Positions 53,954 to 63,742 of a stretch of DNA of 64,000 nt are shown piece after piece (position 1 is the stretch's first letter; each line of letters opens with the position of its first letter). The notes below the pieces were generated by a model, which was given only the letters and a program-made list of their open reading frames with translations, was not told the origin of the DNA and did no database searches. This DNA is from Bacillus proteolyticus (GTDB lineage Bacteria; Bacillota; Bacilli; Bacillales; Bacillaceae_G): the NCBI RefSeq assembly GCF_001884065.1, contig NZ_MACH01000081.1:1-64000 (forward strand). The letters run 5' to 3'. Made by a program: the position numbers and the translations under genes.

Positions 53954-55201
53954 CTACTCTTGTTGATAATCCGCTAGCGGTTTTATATATGCTTTTACTT
54001 TTTCAAATTTAGACTGCTTCGGTACTGCATATACGTGAGAAGCCGTTTTAACTGCTGCCTCGTATCCTTTTATTTTGAACCATTCTTTCCGCTTAAAAAT
54101 ATGGACTTCAAGCCATATTTTATTTGTAGTTACATCCATAAATTTTTGAACATCCGATGCTTCTTGCTGAACTGGGACAGTTATTTTTCCAATTAGCTCT
54201 TGAGGGATTTTGACAAAATAACCTTTATCTATATTGACATATCTTTCTTCTATCGGTTTAATTCCCTCTTCACTCCACTGTATATAACGTTCAAACATTG
54301 TGCTCTCTCCATACGATACCTCTTCCCAACCTTTTGGACGCACAGTACGAACAAATTCAATAATGCCGTCTTCATTAACGTCTTTACTTTCCACAACATA
54401 ATCATTAAATAAATCTTCTTTCCCGTCTATAGGTAGTCCCTCATAATGATCCTTATCAAATTTCGCTACATATGTTATACCTGAATAAGCCCCCACTCCT
54501 GCATCAATTACAACTGCCTTTGACGTGTTAGAAATACGTCCCATTTGTATTCTTTGAATACTATTTATATAAGGATCAAATGTAACTTCTGACATTGTAT
54601 TAAACTGCTCAATGAGCTCAACTTTCAATTGCTCATCTTTTTTATAAGTAACAAGACTTATATCATTAAGGCCATTTTTATTTAAATCCTCTATAAATAA
54701 CTTCGTATATTGCCGATTATAAATCTCCTTCATATCATCATTTTCTTCCGAAAAAGCATACATTACATGTTCTAAAGATTCACGACTTACAGAGATTCCA
54801 ATTAATAACTCCCGCTTCCCGTTCCCTGTAAAATCACCGACTTTAACGATATCTATATCCTCACCATCAAATGTATGAGTGGACTTTAGTTTCCAGCCCT
54901 TGCTGCTTTCCGCATAAATAGCTAAATATATACTCCGATCTTCATTTGGTAATTTATAAAAGACGATTGCTTCTTTTTTATTATCTTGTTTAAAATCCAT
55001 TGACCAAATCATCTGTTTATCTTTATTAGACATTGGAGTAAGCAACCGATAATTAACAGGCAAATCTTTATCTATTTGCTCTCTTAATTCATTAATCCAC
55101 TTTTCATTTGCAGGAGCTTCCATTAAACTCGTCGGAGCTTCAGATATTTTACATCCAGTCAATATAAAGACGATTCCCATAATGCTTATCCATTTCGGCA
55201 T
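53954..55201 (-). CDS. Lipoprotein with FG-GAP/EF-hand-like repeats
   Basis: The 415-residue lipoprotein (ILTGC lipobox, Cys 17) has three repeats of a calcium-loop form: VGDFTGNGKRELLIGI, DLNKNGLNDISLVTY and DVNEDGIIEFVRTV (about residues 115-130, 150-165 and 270-285), which suggest a beta-propeller of the FG-GAP/VCBS type. It is the first gene of a unit with a two-component system and could be its sensor partner on the outer membrane face. The ligand is unknown. Confidence 0.7.
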   Translation of the reverse strand: MPKWISIMGIVFILTGCKISEAPTSLMEAPANEKWINELREQIDKDLPVNYRLLTPMSNKDKQMIWSMDFKQDNKKEAIVFYKLPNEDRSIYLAIYAESSKGWKLKSTHTFDGEDIDIVKVGDFTGNGKRELLIGISVSRESLEHVMYAFSEENDDMKEIYNRQYTKLFIEDLNKNGLNDISLVTYKKDEQLKVELIEQFNTMSEVTFDPYINSIQRIQMGRISNTSKAVVIDAGVGAYSGITYVAKFDKDHYEGLPIDGKEDLFNDYVVESKDVNEDGIIEFVRTVRPKGWEEVSYGESTMFERYIQWSEEGIKPIEERYVNIDKGYFVKIPQELIGKITVPVQQEASDVQKFMDVTTNKIWLEVHIFKRKEWFKIKGYEAAVKTASHVYAVPKQSKFEKVKAYIKPLADYQQE

Positions 55202-55332
55202 ATGATATCTTTCCTTACTACAGATTTTAAGTATTTTTTTATACTTTTTGCTTCTCCAATATTCTCATACATATGAGTATAATTTTTCTAAAATAAAAAA
55301 TCGTTACAGAAAAGTTACAATTGTATTCCCAT

Positions 55333-55364
55333 AAAAAAAGATTGGCGAAGGCCAATCTTTTTTT
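55333..55364 (-). terminator. Terminator of the LCP gene
   Basis: AAAAAAAGATTGGC and GCCAATCTTTTTTT arms with a four-base loop. Confidence 0.9.
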
Positions 55365-55365
55365 A

Positions 55366-56367
55366 CTATTCATTTCGAACTGGCTTTGGTGTTACACCTA
55401 AATGCTCATTTAACTTATTCGAAATATCTTTCACATTTTTTTCGTTTGGAATGTAATAATAAATACCGCCAATACGTTTATCAGTACCTTCAATTTGCAT
55501 TTTTTCCATTTGCAAGTCAGATCCAGCCATATTTTTCGTAATAGCAAGCATGTCATCAAACGTTAAGTTTGTTTTCATATTTTTATCCACTGCATCAAGT
55601 AACGAGCCCATTTTGCTAATTGATTGAACAGACATAGCTTTTTTCGCAATTGCTTCAATTACAAGTTGTTGTCTTTGACCACGCATTGCATCACTATCAA
55701 TTTTACGCGTTCTTGCAAGTGCAAGTGCTTGTTCTCCATTTAAATGTTGGTAACCTTTTTCTAAATGGATCATACCAGCTTGATCTTTACTATCTTGTTC
55801 AGTGAAAGTAACTGGTACATCAATATCAATACCACCAATTGAATCGACAATTTGTACGAATGATTCAAAGTTAAACTTCACATAATAATCAACAGGGACA
55901 TTTAAAAATCTTTCCACCGTATCTCGGGTACTTTCCACGCCACCAAATACGTGAGCATGAGTAATTTTATCTAGTTTTTTTCTAGTTGGAATATAAACAC
56001 GTGAATCACGTGGAATACTTACTAGCTTAACAGACTTATCATCTTTATTAATTGTTGCTAATAAAAGTGCATCTGTTCGAACCGCTTCGCCATATTGGCT
56101 TTTTCTCATTTCACTTCCATCTACACCCATAATTAATATTGAAATATTATCCTTTAAAGGTTCAACTTCTTTATCACGCTTTGATGACTTATCAATTTTT
56201 GCATACGCATCACTTACAACAGCTTTTGCTTTGTTATATATAAACGAACCATATCCTACTCCTCCAAAAATAAGTAGGAAAAATGGAATTAATATGAACC
56301 ATTTCATTGACTTTCTTTTAGAACGCTTTTTATTACTTCTCGTATTTTGTTCTAATTCAGAGCTCAT
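55366..56367 (-). CDS. LytR-CpsA-Psr (LCP) family glycopolymer ligase
   Basis: The 333-residue protein has one N-terminal span (about residues 21-45) and an extracytoplasmic LCP domain. Conserved residues include the Arg/Asp in EAVRTDALLLATI, SIPRDSRVYIP and the Arg pair ALARTRKIDSDAMRGQRQQ. LCP enzymes attach teichoic acid or capsule-like polymers to peptidoglycan. The start at MSSELEQN is nine bases after GAGAGG. Monocistronic, with a 28-base palindrome upstream. Confidence 0.92.
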   Translation of the reverse strand: MSSELEQNTRSNKKRSKRKSMKWFILIPFFLLIFGGVGYGSFIYNKAKAVVSDAYAKIDKSSKRDKEVEPLKDNISILIMGVDGSEMRKSQYGEAVRTDALLLATINKDDKSVKLVSIPRDSRVYIPTRKKLDKITHAHVFGGVESTRDTVERFLNVPVDYYVKFNFESFVQIVDSIGGIDIDVPVTFTEQDSKDQAGMIHLEKGYQHLNGEQALALARTRKIDSDAMRGQRQQLVIEAIAKKAMSVQSISKMGSLLDAVDKNMKTNLTFDDMLAITKNMAGSDLQMEKMQIEGTDKRIGGIYYYIPNEKNVKDISNKLNEHLGVTPKPVRNE

Positions 56368-56687
56368 ACCCATTCGCCTCTCTTTCTCTTTACCAAGTAT
56401 AATGTAAGTCTATTTATCTTCATATTGAATTTCCTTTCAGTAACCTTACAATTTTGTAAGGTTACTACTTAAACCCAATATGTATTCCATTTCACATTAT
56501 ACTCTCGTACTTATTTTTGGCAAGTCACTATTTACCAATTTCAAAAATTTAGCACTTCGCAACATGTGAATTTTCAAATTTATTGACTCGTTCATTTTAA
56601 ATTAGGATGTTTTTTCCCTAACAAACGATAAAAATAAAGAGTCCAGCTAGTTATGAAATCTCTATGGATACAGTATATTTCACATTA
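56368..56687. other. Intergenic gap between the LCP gene and the glycosidase-like gene
   Basis: This 320-base AT-rich gap holds the LCP promoter side and the palindrome at 56439-56466. No gene, repeat or RNA was recognised in the rest. Confidence 0.6.
56439..56466. promoter_or_regulatory. Palindrome upstream of the LCP gene
   Basis: AGTAACCTTACAA and its exact reverse complement are separated by two T residues. It lies 72 bases upstream of the LCP start and may be an operator. Confidence 0.5.
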
Positions 56688-58991
56688 TTATTTCTCAAAC
56701 GGCGTATACATGCTTTTCTTCCCCTGATTATAAATGAAAGCCGACTTTGCTTTTATTTTCGTTTTTTCTACTTCCCTATCTTCATTTGAGAAGTTCACAA
56801 TGATTTTAATATCTTTTCCATAAGAAACAGATTGTACTAGCTTATCTTCTGACAAATACGCAAAATTCGTCATCTCTTCTTTTACTGCTTTTTCATGAAC
56901 TTCATTCCAAACTTTTAGATGCTCTGTAATTTCTTTTTTATGCTTATTCCACTCTACTTCATCTAAATGGTACAACGGAGGAACATTATACAATAATTCG
57001 GATAGCATTCGATTTCCAACTTCATCTTTTACTTTTAAACTTCCCCATTCCCAATGATGCGTTGTAATAACGGAATCGTTGTATACTAATTTATATAATG
57101 GTACCGAATATACTGGATTTAAATATACTTGTTTATATTCTTCTTTCAATGGCACTTGTTTTGCATATTTTTCAGGAACATTTTGATTTGGTGACCAATA
57201 TCCGCCGACATAATACGGACTTGTTTTATTTTTCCTCATATCTTCATCGTCCCATTTAATAACGGGTGTTTCAATTCCGTGTGCAAATGCAATCGTATTA
57301 CTAGCAAAATCATTTCCACCTTCAGAACCAACGACCATACCCTTTTCTTGCGCAATGTAGTCCATTCGTTTTAAACGTGCTTTTAAATCTTGCTCTTGTG
57401 TCGTTATATGTTTCGCTGAATAGTCATCGTAAATTTCACCCGTTGCATCACAATCAATAAACCATGAATTATATTTAGGACCATTTTGTAATATATCGTT
57501 CATTCTTTCTTTTACACTAGGAAGTGATAATGTCGGATTTAGTTTTCGTCCTCTACCTAAAAATCCTTGCACCTTTTCTCCATTTTTCTTCGTTACAGTT
57601 GCCTCTTCATATAACGATTGATCATTAAAAGATGCTGTATTCCAATTCTTATCACCTTTCTCATGAATTGAGTGATAAGAATCATACGGACCAACTAAAT
57701 ACCCCATTTTCTTAGCTTCTGTAACGAAATTAGGCTGCATATATCCTTGTTCCCAGTTCGGTAGACCAATCCACGCTTTGTCTATTCCTGCTTCTTTCAT
57801 TTCCTTTATAATATCTGTCCCATCTGCGTTACCCCATTTACTTACTTCTTCAACCGCATCACCAAGTATCGACTTTAATAAATGCTTATTTAAGTTATAT
57901 AACTCCATCTTCGATAAGTGATCTATGCCTTTCTTTAATAGTGCATTAGCTTCCTGATCGACTTTAGGAAAAATATCCTCTTTATAAAATTCCTTCATGG
58001 ATAATACTTCGTTTATATAACGTAAAATAACATTTTTTTGATACTTATCAATGAAATCTTGTTTACTTACTTGATCTAATACATTCAGTTCCCCAGGCTC
58101 TGAACTATTCTTTTGAATAAGTTCTTTTATATGGCTAAACAGCGGGCTATTTATTTGCTCCCTTAGTTTTGGCCAATTTATATTACTTTCTGATAAACCA
58201 TTTTGATTCCAAAAATAAAAATGCGCCGCTCCATATAACTTTTCGATTTCTTTATTTTTTCTAGCCTTTTCTTGTAATGTTCTAAATTCACCTTTTTCAA
58301 TAATATAATCCTTATACAGTTTAGCAATACTGACCGCGTCATTATTTGTCACATATAATTGAAATCCATATGTTTTATTTTTATTTATGCTCGAGAATTC
58401 ATGTGTAAAATCAAATCCTATTTTCGGATCCGAATGAAATTTCAATTCATTATTAAACATATTGTTCGCAATATATACAATGGAATACTTCGAACCATTT
58501 AACGCAAAAAACTTCATAGAAAATGATTCAGCAAATGAATATGCATCATCCTTTAAAAACTTCTTCCAATTCTCATCATTGCTCGGAATTTGCTTACCTT
58601 CCCATAACGGAAGTGTATAATTTTCAGCCTCTACTTTCGGCCACGTAAAGCTTTCCGCACCAGTCGATTCCACTTCAATGTTTAAGTGGTCTTTTTTCTT
58701 TTCTAAGTTTACTTTTACTTTTTCATCTGGATATTCCCACGATGTACGATCCTTTTCTTTTTTTACATTCGATACCTTCATTTTCGGTAGGGGTTGTGAT
58801 GCCTGTTCCTTTACACCCTCATGTTCTACAGTTATTGTGAATGTTTCTGGATTTACATCGTAAGTAAAATCTTTATACGTCGCTTTCTTTATTTTAGACT
58901 CTTGTACAGTATTATTACCTTTTACATCACAACCGACTAAAGTCGAAAATGACATAGTTGTAAGAAGACATATCGCTATCATTTTTTTCAT
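56688..58991 (-). CDS. Large glycosidase-like lipoprotein (GH101-related barrel)
   Basis: The 767-residue lipoprotein (lipobox STLVGC, Cys 21) begins with a beta-sandwich region (about 30-240). A central TIM-barrel-like region resembles endo-alpha-N-acetylgalactosaminidase-type enzymes (GH101 clan): AGIDKAWIGLPNWEQGY, GPYDSYHSI, WFIDCDATGEIYDDYS (candidate catalytic Asp) and VVGSEGGNDFA (candidate acid Glu). It ends with a short sandwich domain. It likely cleaves a glycan at the cell surface; the substrate is unknown. The start MKKMIA follows GGAGGTGC. Confidence 0.72.
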   Translation of the reverse strand: MKKMIAICLLTTMSFSTLVGCDVKGNNTVQESKIKKATYKDFTYDVNPETFTITVEHEGVKEQASQPLPKMKVSNVKKEKDRTSWEYPDEKVKVNLEKKKDHLNIEVESTGAESFTWPKVEAENYTLPLWEGKQIPSNDENWKKFLKDDAYSFAESFSMKFFALNGSKYSIVYIANNMFNNELKFHSDPKIGFDFTHEFSSINKNKTYGFQLYVTNNDAVSIAKLYKDYIIEKGEFRTLQEKARKNKEIEKLYGAAHFYFWNQNGLSESNINWPKLREQINSPLFSHIKELIQKNSSEPGELNVLDQVSKQDFIDKYQKNVILRYINEVLSMKEFYKEDIFPKVDQEANALLKKGIDHLSKMELYNLNKHLLKSILGDAVEEVSKWGNADGTDIIKEMKEAGIDKAWIGLPNWEQGYMQPNFVTEAKKMGYLVGPYDSYHSIHEKGDKNWNTASFNDQSLYEEATVTKKNGEKVQGFLGRGRKLNPTLSLPSVKERMNDILQNGPKYNSWFIDCDATGEIYDDYSAKHITTQEQDLKARLKRMDYIAQEKGMVVGSEGGNDFASNTIAFAHGIETPVIKWDDEDMRKNKTSPYYVGGYWSPNQNVPEKYAKQVPLKEEYKQVYLNPVYSVPLYKLVYNDSVITTHHWEWGSLKVKDEVGNRMLSELLYNVPPLYHLDEVEWNKHKKEITEHLKVWNEVHEKAVKEEMTNFAYLSEDKLVQSVSYGKDIKIIVNFSNEDREVEKTKIKAKSAFIYNQGKKSMYTPFEK

Positions 58992-59050
58992 CCTCTGCAC
59001 CTCCACCAATGAATATACAGGTGCTTTGTTACAGGAATGTGGCAAAAAAT

Positions 59051-59079
59051 AATAGAGCTAGCATATTGCTAGCTCTATT
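59051..59079 (-). terminator. Terminator between the 69-residue gene and the glycosidase-like gene
   Basis: AATAGAGCTAGCA and its complement enclose a three-base loop. Confidence 0.7.
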
Positions 59080-59203
59080 TGGAGTATTAAAAAAGGTGAT
59101 ATGAACAACTTTAACTCGCTTAGAAGATATGTAATACGATAACTGCTTTTTTCTTTTTCACTAATTATGAAACTAAACAAATCAAAATTTTAACAAACAT
59201 TCT

Positions 59204-59413
59204 TTAACTGAAAAAGTAAGTGTATACAAAGTATCCTAAAAGCAGTACTAAGATGATTATCCCTGTACCTTTCCAATTCATCCCCCCTGTCATATCAACA
59301 GGACTACCTGATTCCACTCTATTGAGTCCGTCATTTAAAGAACCAGTCGGATTACTTTTTAATTCACTTTGTCTCATACGTTCTCTTTTTTCTTCTGGTG
59401 ACTCTTTATCCAT
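59204..59413 (-). CDS. Small membrane-anchored protein (DUF6366-like)
   Basis: The 69-residue protein has a charged N-terminal half (MDKESPEEKRERMRQSEL) and one C-terminal transmembrane helix (about residues 49-66). It recalls the DUF6366 family, with no known function. GGAGGTG precedes the ATG. Monocistronic; AT-rich sequence without genes lies on both sides. Confidence 0.65.
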   Translation of the reverse strand: MDKESPEEKRERMRQSELKSNPTGSLNDGLNRVESGSPVDMTGGMNWKGTGIIILVLLLGYFVYTYFFS

Positions 59414-59500
59414 ATAAGCACCTCCAAAATTAATACACTCTTTACTAAATTATACATTATTATCTTTCTTTTATATGCCAATTTAACAGATATTTACAAC

Positions 59501-59532
59501 AAAAAGAAAGCTAGCGATGCTAGCTTTCTTTA
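59501..59532 (-). terminator. Terminator of hom-thrC-thrB
   Basis: AAAGAAAGCTAGC and GCTAGCTTTCTTT arms with a three-base loop at the thrB stop codon. Confidence 0.85.
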
Positions 59533-60423
59533 TAATCCAATATGTTCTTCCTTATTTACAGTAATCCCTTTATGGTCGATTTCAAGCTCACATACTTTCA
59601 TAGCTGTAAATACTCTCGCTAATTGCGCCGCAATTTCTTGTCGCTTCTCATATGGAGTTAATATAAAAATGGACGGTCCCGCACCGCTAAGCGCTGTGCC
59701 ATATGCTCCGAATTCTTTTGCACATTTACGAATTGACGGTAATAACGGTACAAGTTCTAAACGATACGGCTCGTGAAAATGATCTCTCTCCATCATTTCA
59801 CCTACAACTTCCCACTTCTTTTGACAAAACGCAGCTACTAATACGTTACTTATCGCACTAGCCTTAACGGCTTCATGAAATGGAAACATCTCTGGTAATA
59901 CAGATCGACTCTCGTCCGTATTTAGCTCTTCATTCGGAATAAGAGAAATTACGCCTAATTCCTTACTTTCGATCCTTACAACGGAAACATTCTTTCCATC
60001 CAGTGCTCCGATTACAGTTCCACCTAATATAGAAGCAGCAACATTATCTGGATGTCCTTCAAAATTTGTTGCAATTTGAACTTTCTGATCACTTGTTAAG
60101 TTCAAATTTCCAAGCTGATTCGCAAGCTCTATTCCTGCTACAATTGCTGATGCACTACTTCCTAAACCTCTTGTCAGCGGAATATTACTAGTAACTTCTA
60201 TTATATAGGGCGATAAAGAAGGACACACTTTACATGCCGTGCTAACAATTAAATTTTTATCATCCGTTGGAATTGAATCTTCAAAGGAATGGATTACTTG
60301 CCATTTATCTGCTTCCGCCTTTACCACCACATCTAAATATAATGACAACGCTATTCCTACTGAATCAAATCCAGGTCCGACATTCGCTGTACTAGCAGGG
60401 ACACGTACTCTCAATGGTATCAC
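59530..60423 (-). CDS. thrB: Homoserine kinase
   Basis: The 297-residue GHMP kinase has [19 protein letters not shown] at residues 7-25, ATP-binding [16 protein letters not shown] and the C-terminal [14 protein letters not shown] motif. It phosphorylates homoserine in threonine synthesis. Its ATG overlaps the thrC stop by four bases. It is the last gene of the operon. The length matches B. subtilis ThrB closely. Confidence 0.95.
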   Translation of the reverse strand: MIPLRVRVPASTANVGPGFDSVGIALSLYLDVVVKAEADKWQVIHSFEDSIPTDDKNLIVSTACKVCPSLSPYIIEVTSNIPLTRGLGSSASAIVAGIELANQLGNLNLTSDQKVQIATNFEGHPDNVAASILGGTVIGALDGKNVSVVRIESKELGVISLIPNEELNTDESRSVLPEMFPFHEAVKASAISNVLVAAFCQKKWEVVGEMMERDHFHEPYRLELVPLLPSIRKCAKEFGAYGTALSGAGPSIFILTPYEKRQEIAAQLARVFTAMKVCELEIDHKGITVNKEEHIGL

Positions 60424-61478
60424 GACATAATCACCCCTTTAATATGATCTTTAATTTGCTCTATATCATTTGACACACTTGCAATATCTAATTTATTAGA
60501 AGAAATTGCGATATCAGGATCTTTCAAACCATTTCCAGTTAATACCGCAACAACTGTTTCTCCCTTTTTAATTTTTCCAGATTGAACATGTTTGATTACG
60601 CCTGCTAATGAAGCATTTGATCCTGGCTCAGCGAAAACCCCTTCAGTTTTTGCTAATAATCTATACGCGTTTAAAATTTCTTCATCTGATACCATATCTA
60701 TTTCACCATGAGACTGCTCAGCAGCCTCTACTGCATACGACCAACTCGCTGGGTTACCGATACGTATCGCTGTTGCAATCGTTTCAGGTTCTTCAATTAC
60801 ATGTCCTTTTACAATGGCAGCTGCTCCTTCGGCTTCAAAGCCGTGAATTCTTGGTTTTTTATAACCCTTTTCTTTTTCATATTCACAGAATCCTTTCCAG
60901 TATGCTGTTATGTTCCCTGCGTTCCCAACAGGAATAGCTAGAACATCTGGTGCATTTTCCAACTGGTCACAAATTTCAAATGCTGCTGTTTTTTGCCCTT
61001 CAATTCGGTAAGGATTTACTGAGTTTACTAATGTAATCGGCTCTTCTGCAGCAATATTTCTTACAGCCTTAAGTGCATCATCGAAATTCCCTTCTATTGA
61101 AATGATCTCCGCTCCATAAGCAACTGCTTGCGCTAATTTCCCATGCGCAATCTTTCCTTCTGGTATTACGATAATACATTTCATTCCGAGGCGTGCCGCA
61201 TATGCCGCAGCTGATGCCGATGTATTACCTGTAGATGCACAAATGATGGCCTCTGAACCTTCTTCTTTCGCTTTTGCAACTGCCATTACCATGCCACGGT
61301 CTTTAAAAGAACCTGTTGGGTTCGCTCCTTCATATTTTCCGTATAACTGAATCCCTAATTGTTTTGATATATTTAATAATGGAATCAGGGGTGTATTCCC
61401 TTCCATTAAGCTGACATCAGGTGTGTTTTCATTCACTGGTAAATAAGAAGCGTACTGTTTTAATAGTCCTTTATACAT
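60420..61478 (-). CDS. thrC: Threonine synthase
   Basis: The 352-residue PLP enzyme has the cofactor Lys in [18 protein letters not shown] and phosphate-binding [12 protein letters not shown]. The C-terminal [10 protein letters not shown] matches the short, monomeric-type threonine synthase of bacilli. It converts phosphohomoserine to threonine. The start MYKGLLKQ follows GAGGAGG and lies eight bases inside the hom 3' end, so translation is coupled. Confidence 0.95.
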   Translation of the reverse strand: MYKGLLKQYASYLPVNENTPDVSLMEGNTPLIPLLNISKQLGIQLYGKYEGANPTGSFKDRGMVMAVAKAKEEGSEAIICASTGNTSASAAAYAARLGMKCIIVIPEGKIAHGKLAQAVAYGAEIISIEGNFDDALKAVRNIAAEEPITLVNSVNPYRIEGQKTAAFEICDQLENAPDVLAIPVGNAGNITAYWKGFCEYEKEKGYKKPRIHGFEAEGAAAIVKGHVIEEPETIATAIRIGNPASWSYAVEAAEQSHGEIDMVSDEEILNAYRLLAKTEGVFAEPGSNASLAGVIKHVQSGKIKKGETVVAVLTGNGLKDPDIAISSNKLDIASVSNDIEQIKDHIKGVIMS

Positions 61479-62766
61479 ATTGTTTTTCCTCCTCAATAAT
61501 GTAGTAACTGTTTATTTCACTTGCGACATCTTCTATCGCTCCTAAAACTTGTTCGAATTGATATTTTGAAGTTTGATGCGTCACAACAACGACTTCTGCA
61601 TGCTCATGATTTAATGGTAATTGGATTACCTCTTTTAAACTCACAGAATAATTAACGAAACATTCCGTTATTTTACGCAACATTCCAGGTTCATCTCGTA
61701 ATGAAATACGTAAGAAATATTTCGAAACTACTTCTTCATCTCCTTGTAGTTCATACGGTTCTGGTTCTTTTAACGCACTTTTATTTTTCGGAACTTGATT
61801 CATATTTTTAACGATTGAAATGATGTCACTTACTACAGCAGAACCAGTTGGTAACTTCCCAGCTCCCGGTCCGTAAAACATCACTTCTCCTACTGCTTGA
61901 CCGTGAACATATACCGCATTGAATTCATTATTCACATTCGATAGCGGATGATGCCTTGGTAATAAAGTCGGTTCTACACTTAAGTGAATGGATGATCCTT
62001 GTTTTTCGGCTTTACCAATTAGTTTCATAGTAAATCCTAATTTTTCGGCCATCTCTAAATCTTCTTTTTCAACCTTTCGAATACCTCTAACTTGCACATC
62101 ATCTAAAGAAACATTCATCGAAAAACCTAAGTTTGCAAGAATTGCTACCTTTCTTGCAGCATCTAGTCCATCTACATCCGCTGTCGGATCTGATTCTGCA
62201 AACCCTAATTTTTGCGCTTCATGTAAAGCCTCTTCGTAAGACCATCCATTTTGACTCATCTTTGTTAACATGTAATTTGTTGTTCCATTTACAATTCCCA
62301 TTATTTTTTCAATTTGATCTGAAGCTAGCCCGTCTGATAATCCTCTTAATATCGGAATCCCACCCGCTACACTCGCTTCGTAACATAAGTCACATTCATT
62401 TTTATTCGCTAATTGCAAAAGCTCCGCACCGTATACGGCCATTAAATCTTTATTTGCTGTTACGACATGTTTCTTACTTTGCAATGCCTTCACAATATGC
62501 TCTTTCGCTTCTTCAATTCCGCCCATTACCTCTACTACAATATCAATATTTGAATCATTTAGAACTTCATCGACATTACTTGTTACTACGATTCCATCGA
62601 TACAAACATCACGTTCTTTTTCCAAATCACGTACAACGACTGTCTTTACCTTTACTTCATATCCTGTATCAAGAGTAATTTTTTTATAATGTTCTTTCAA
62701 AATATGGACAACACCACTTCCGACAGTACCTAATCCTAATACCCCAACATTAATAACGTTATTCAT
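61471..62766 (-). CDS. hom: Homoserine dehydrogenase
   Basis: The 431-residue enzyme has an N-terminal NAD(P) fold ([17 protein letters not shown], residues 7-23), the catalytic domain with [33 protein letters not shown], and a C-terminal ACT domain (about 349-425), through which threonine usually inhibits. It makes homoserine from aspartate semialdehyde, the branch point for threonine and methionine. GGAGGAG precedes the ATG. Expression is under two tandem T-boxes and, possibly, a Thr-rich leader ORF. Confidence 0.95.
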   Translation of the reverse strand: MNNVINVGVLGLGTVGSGVVHILKEHYKKITLDTGYEVKVKTVVVRDLEKERDVCIDGIVVTSNVDEVLNDSNIDIVVEVMGGIEEAKEHIVKALQSKKHVVTANKDLMAVYGAELLQLANKNECDLCYEASVAGGIPILRGLSDGLASDQIEKIMGIVNGTTNYMLTKMSQNGWSYEEALHEAQKLGFAESDPTADVDGLDAARKVAILANLGFSMNVSLDDVQVRGIRKVEKEDLEMAEKLGFTMKLIGKAEKQGSSIHLSVEPTLLPRHHPLSNVNNEFNAVYVHGQAVGEVMFYGPGAGKLPTGSAVVSDIISIVKNMNQVPKNKSALKEPEPYELQGDEEVVSKYFLRISLRDEPGMLRKITECFVNYSVSLKEVIQLPLNHEHAEVVVVTHQTSKYQFEQVLGAIEDVASEINSYYIIEEEKQYV

Positions 62767-62789
62767 CTTCTAATCTCCTCCTAAATAGT

Positions 62790-62873
62790 TTAATTGTTAC
62801 ACCTATGAATCACCTTACTCTGCTTTTTAATCATGCAGGTGGTGGTTATTTCCGTACGTACTAAACGCTTCAT
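62790..62873 (-). CDS. Putative threonine-rich leader peptide of the thr operon
   Basis: A 27-residue frame begins MKRLVRTEITTTCMIKK. A near-perfect AAAGGAGGTG lies seven bases before its ATG. It contains three consecutive ACC Thr codons (residues 9-11), an ACG at 6 and Ile codons next to them. It lies between the T-box terminator and hom, and its stop is about 23 bases before the hom start, overlapping no other gene. Its MKR start and Thr run recall the enterobacterial ThrL pattern, though homology is not claimed. Confidence 0.6.
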   Translation of the reverse strand: MKRLVRTEITTTCMIKKQSKVIHRCNN

Positions 62874-62900
62874 GTTACCGCACCTCCTTTCAAAGTGATA

Positions 62901-63178
62901 AAAAAAAACACACTCATCCCTAGGAAAGGGACGAATGTGTTTTCGTGGTTCCACCCTTGTTCCAACCTAGACTTACTTACTTTCTTCTAGATTGCTCAAG
63001 TTCAGATAACGGCTGATACCGTCAATAATTACTAAATTGCTCGTTCACTATTGAAGTTCAAAGGCGGTAAGATCATTTCTCGTGTTAGGAAGCTCGCAGC
63101 CTTTGGCCTCCCTCTCTGTAAACCGTAAAAATGTTCTCATGTCCTTATCATTACTTTTTCGCTCATGTTTATTTGTTA
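62901..63178 (-). ncRNA. T-box leader 1 (proximal, threonine-type)
   Basis: On the minus strand a Stem I region precedes the T-box sequence AAGGGTGGAACCACG (62958-62944) and a terminator hairpin (62943-62901) with T-run. The candidate specifier in the Stem I 3' side is ACC (63068-63066), a Thr codon, followed by a purine. Uncharged threonyl-tRNA would stabilise the antiterminator and turn on hom-thrC-thrB. Confidence 0.9.
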
Positions 63179-63253
63179 ACTCATTATACTCGCATAAAAA
63201 ACAAAATCAATACTATTTTTTAATTATTTTAAATTTTCAATCTTAAAAACTAT

Positions 63254-63532
63254 AAAAAAAACACACTCATCCCTAGGAAAGGGACGAATGTGTTTTCGTG
63301 GTTCCACCCTTGTTCCAACCCAGGATTATTTCTTTCCAGGTTGCTCAAGTTCAGATAACGGCTGATACCGTCAATAATTACTAGATTACTCTTTCACTAT
63401 TGAAGTTCAAAGGTGGTAAGATCATTTTTCGTGTTAGGAAGCTCACAGCCTTGTCTTCCCTCTCTGTAAACCGTAAAAATCATCTCATGTCCTTATCGTT
63501 ACTTTTTCGTTCATGTCTATTTGTTAACTTAT
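63254..63532 (-). ncRNA. T-box leader 2 (distal, threonine-type)
   Basis: This is a second complete copy with the same T-box sequence (63311-63297) and an almost identical terminator (63254-63297). The candidate specifier is again ACC (63417-63415). Similarity to leader 1 along its length indicates duplication. Both must read through, so expression needs two uncharged-tRNA events. Confidence 0.9.
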
Positions 63533-63742
63533 TATAGTTATGAAAATTTTAAAAAGCAAGCCTATTTTTACTCACTATTTTAAAGATAATTTTTCATTAT
63601 ATTTCACAATAACATTTCATAAAGACTCCTCTTATTACGTATCTTACAACTTAACAACTTACAAGCCAGCAGTTCACATATGAAAAGCTCATTCTAAAAC
63701 GAGAAGATCCCGTTCTCATTGAAACTATATTAATAAAATAAT

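Noticed and set aside
62133-62678. 181-codon + strand frame opposite hom
   Set aside because: Leu/His/Pro-rich composition and full overlap with homoserine dehydrogenase show it is an antisense shadow.
63660-63720. GAGAA/TTCTC hairpin as terminator
   Set aside because: The stem is only five bases, has no T-run and does not follow a gene in a convincing direction.
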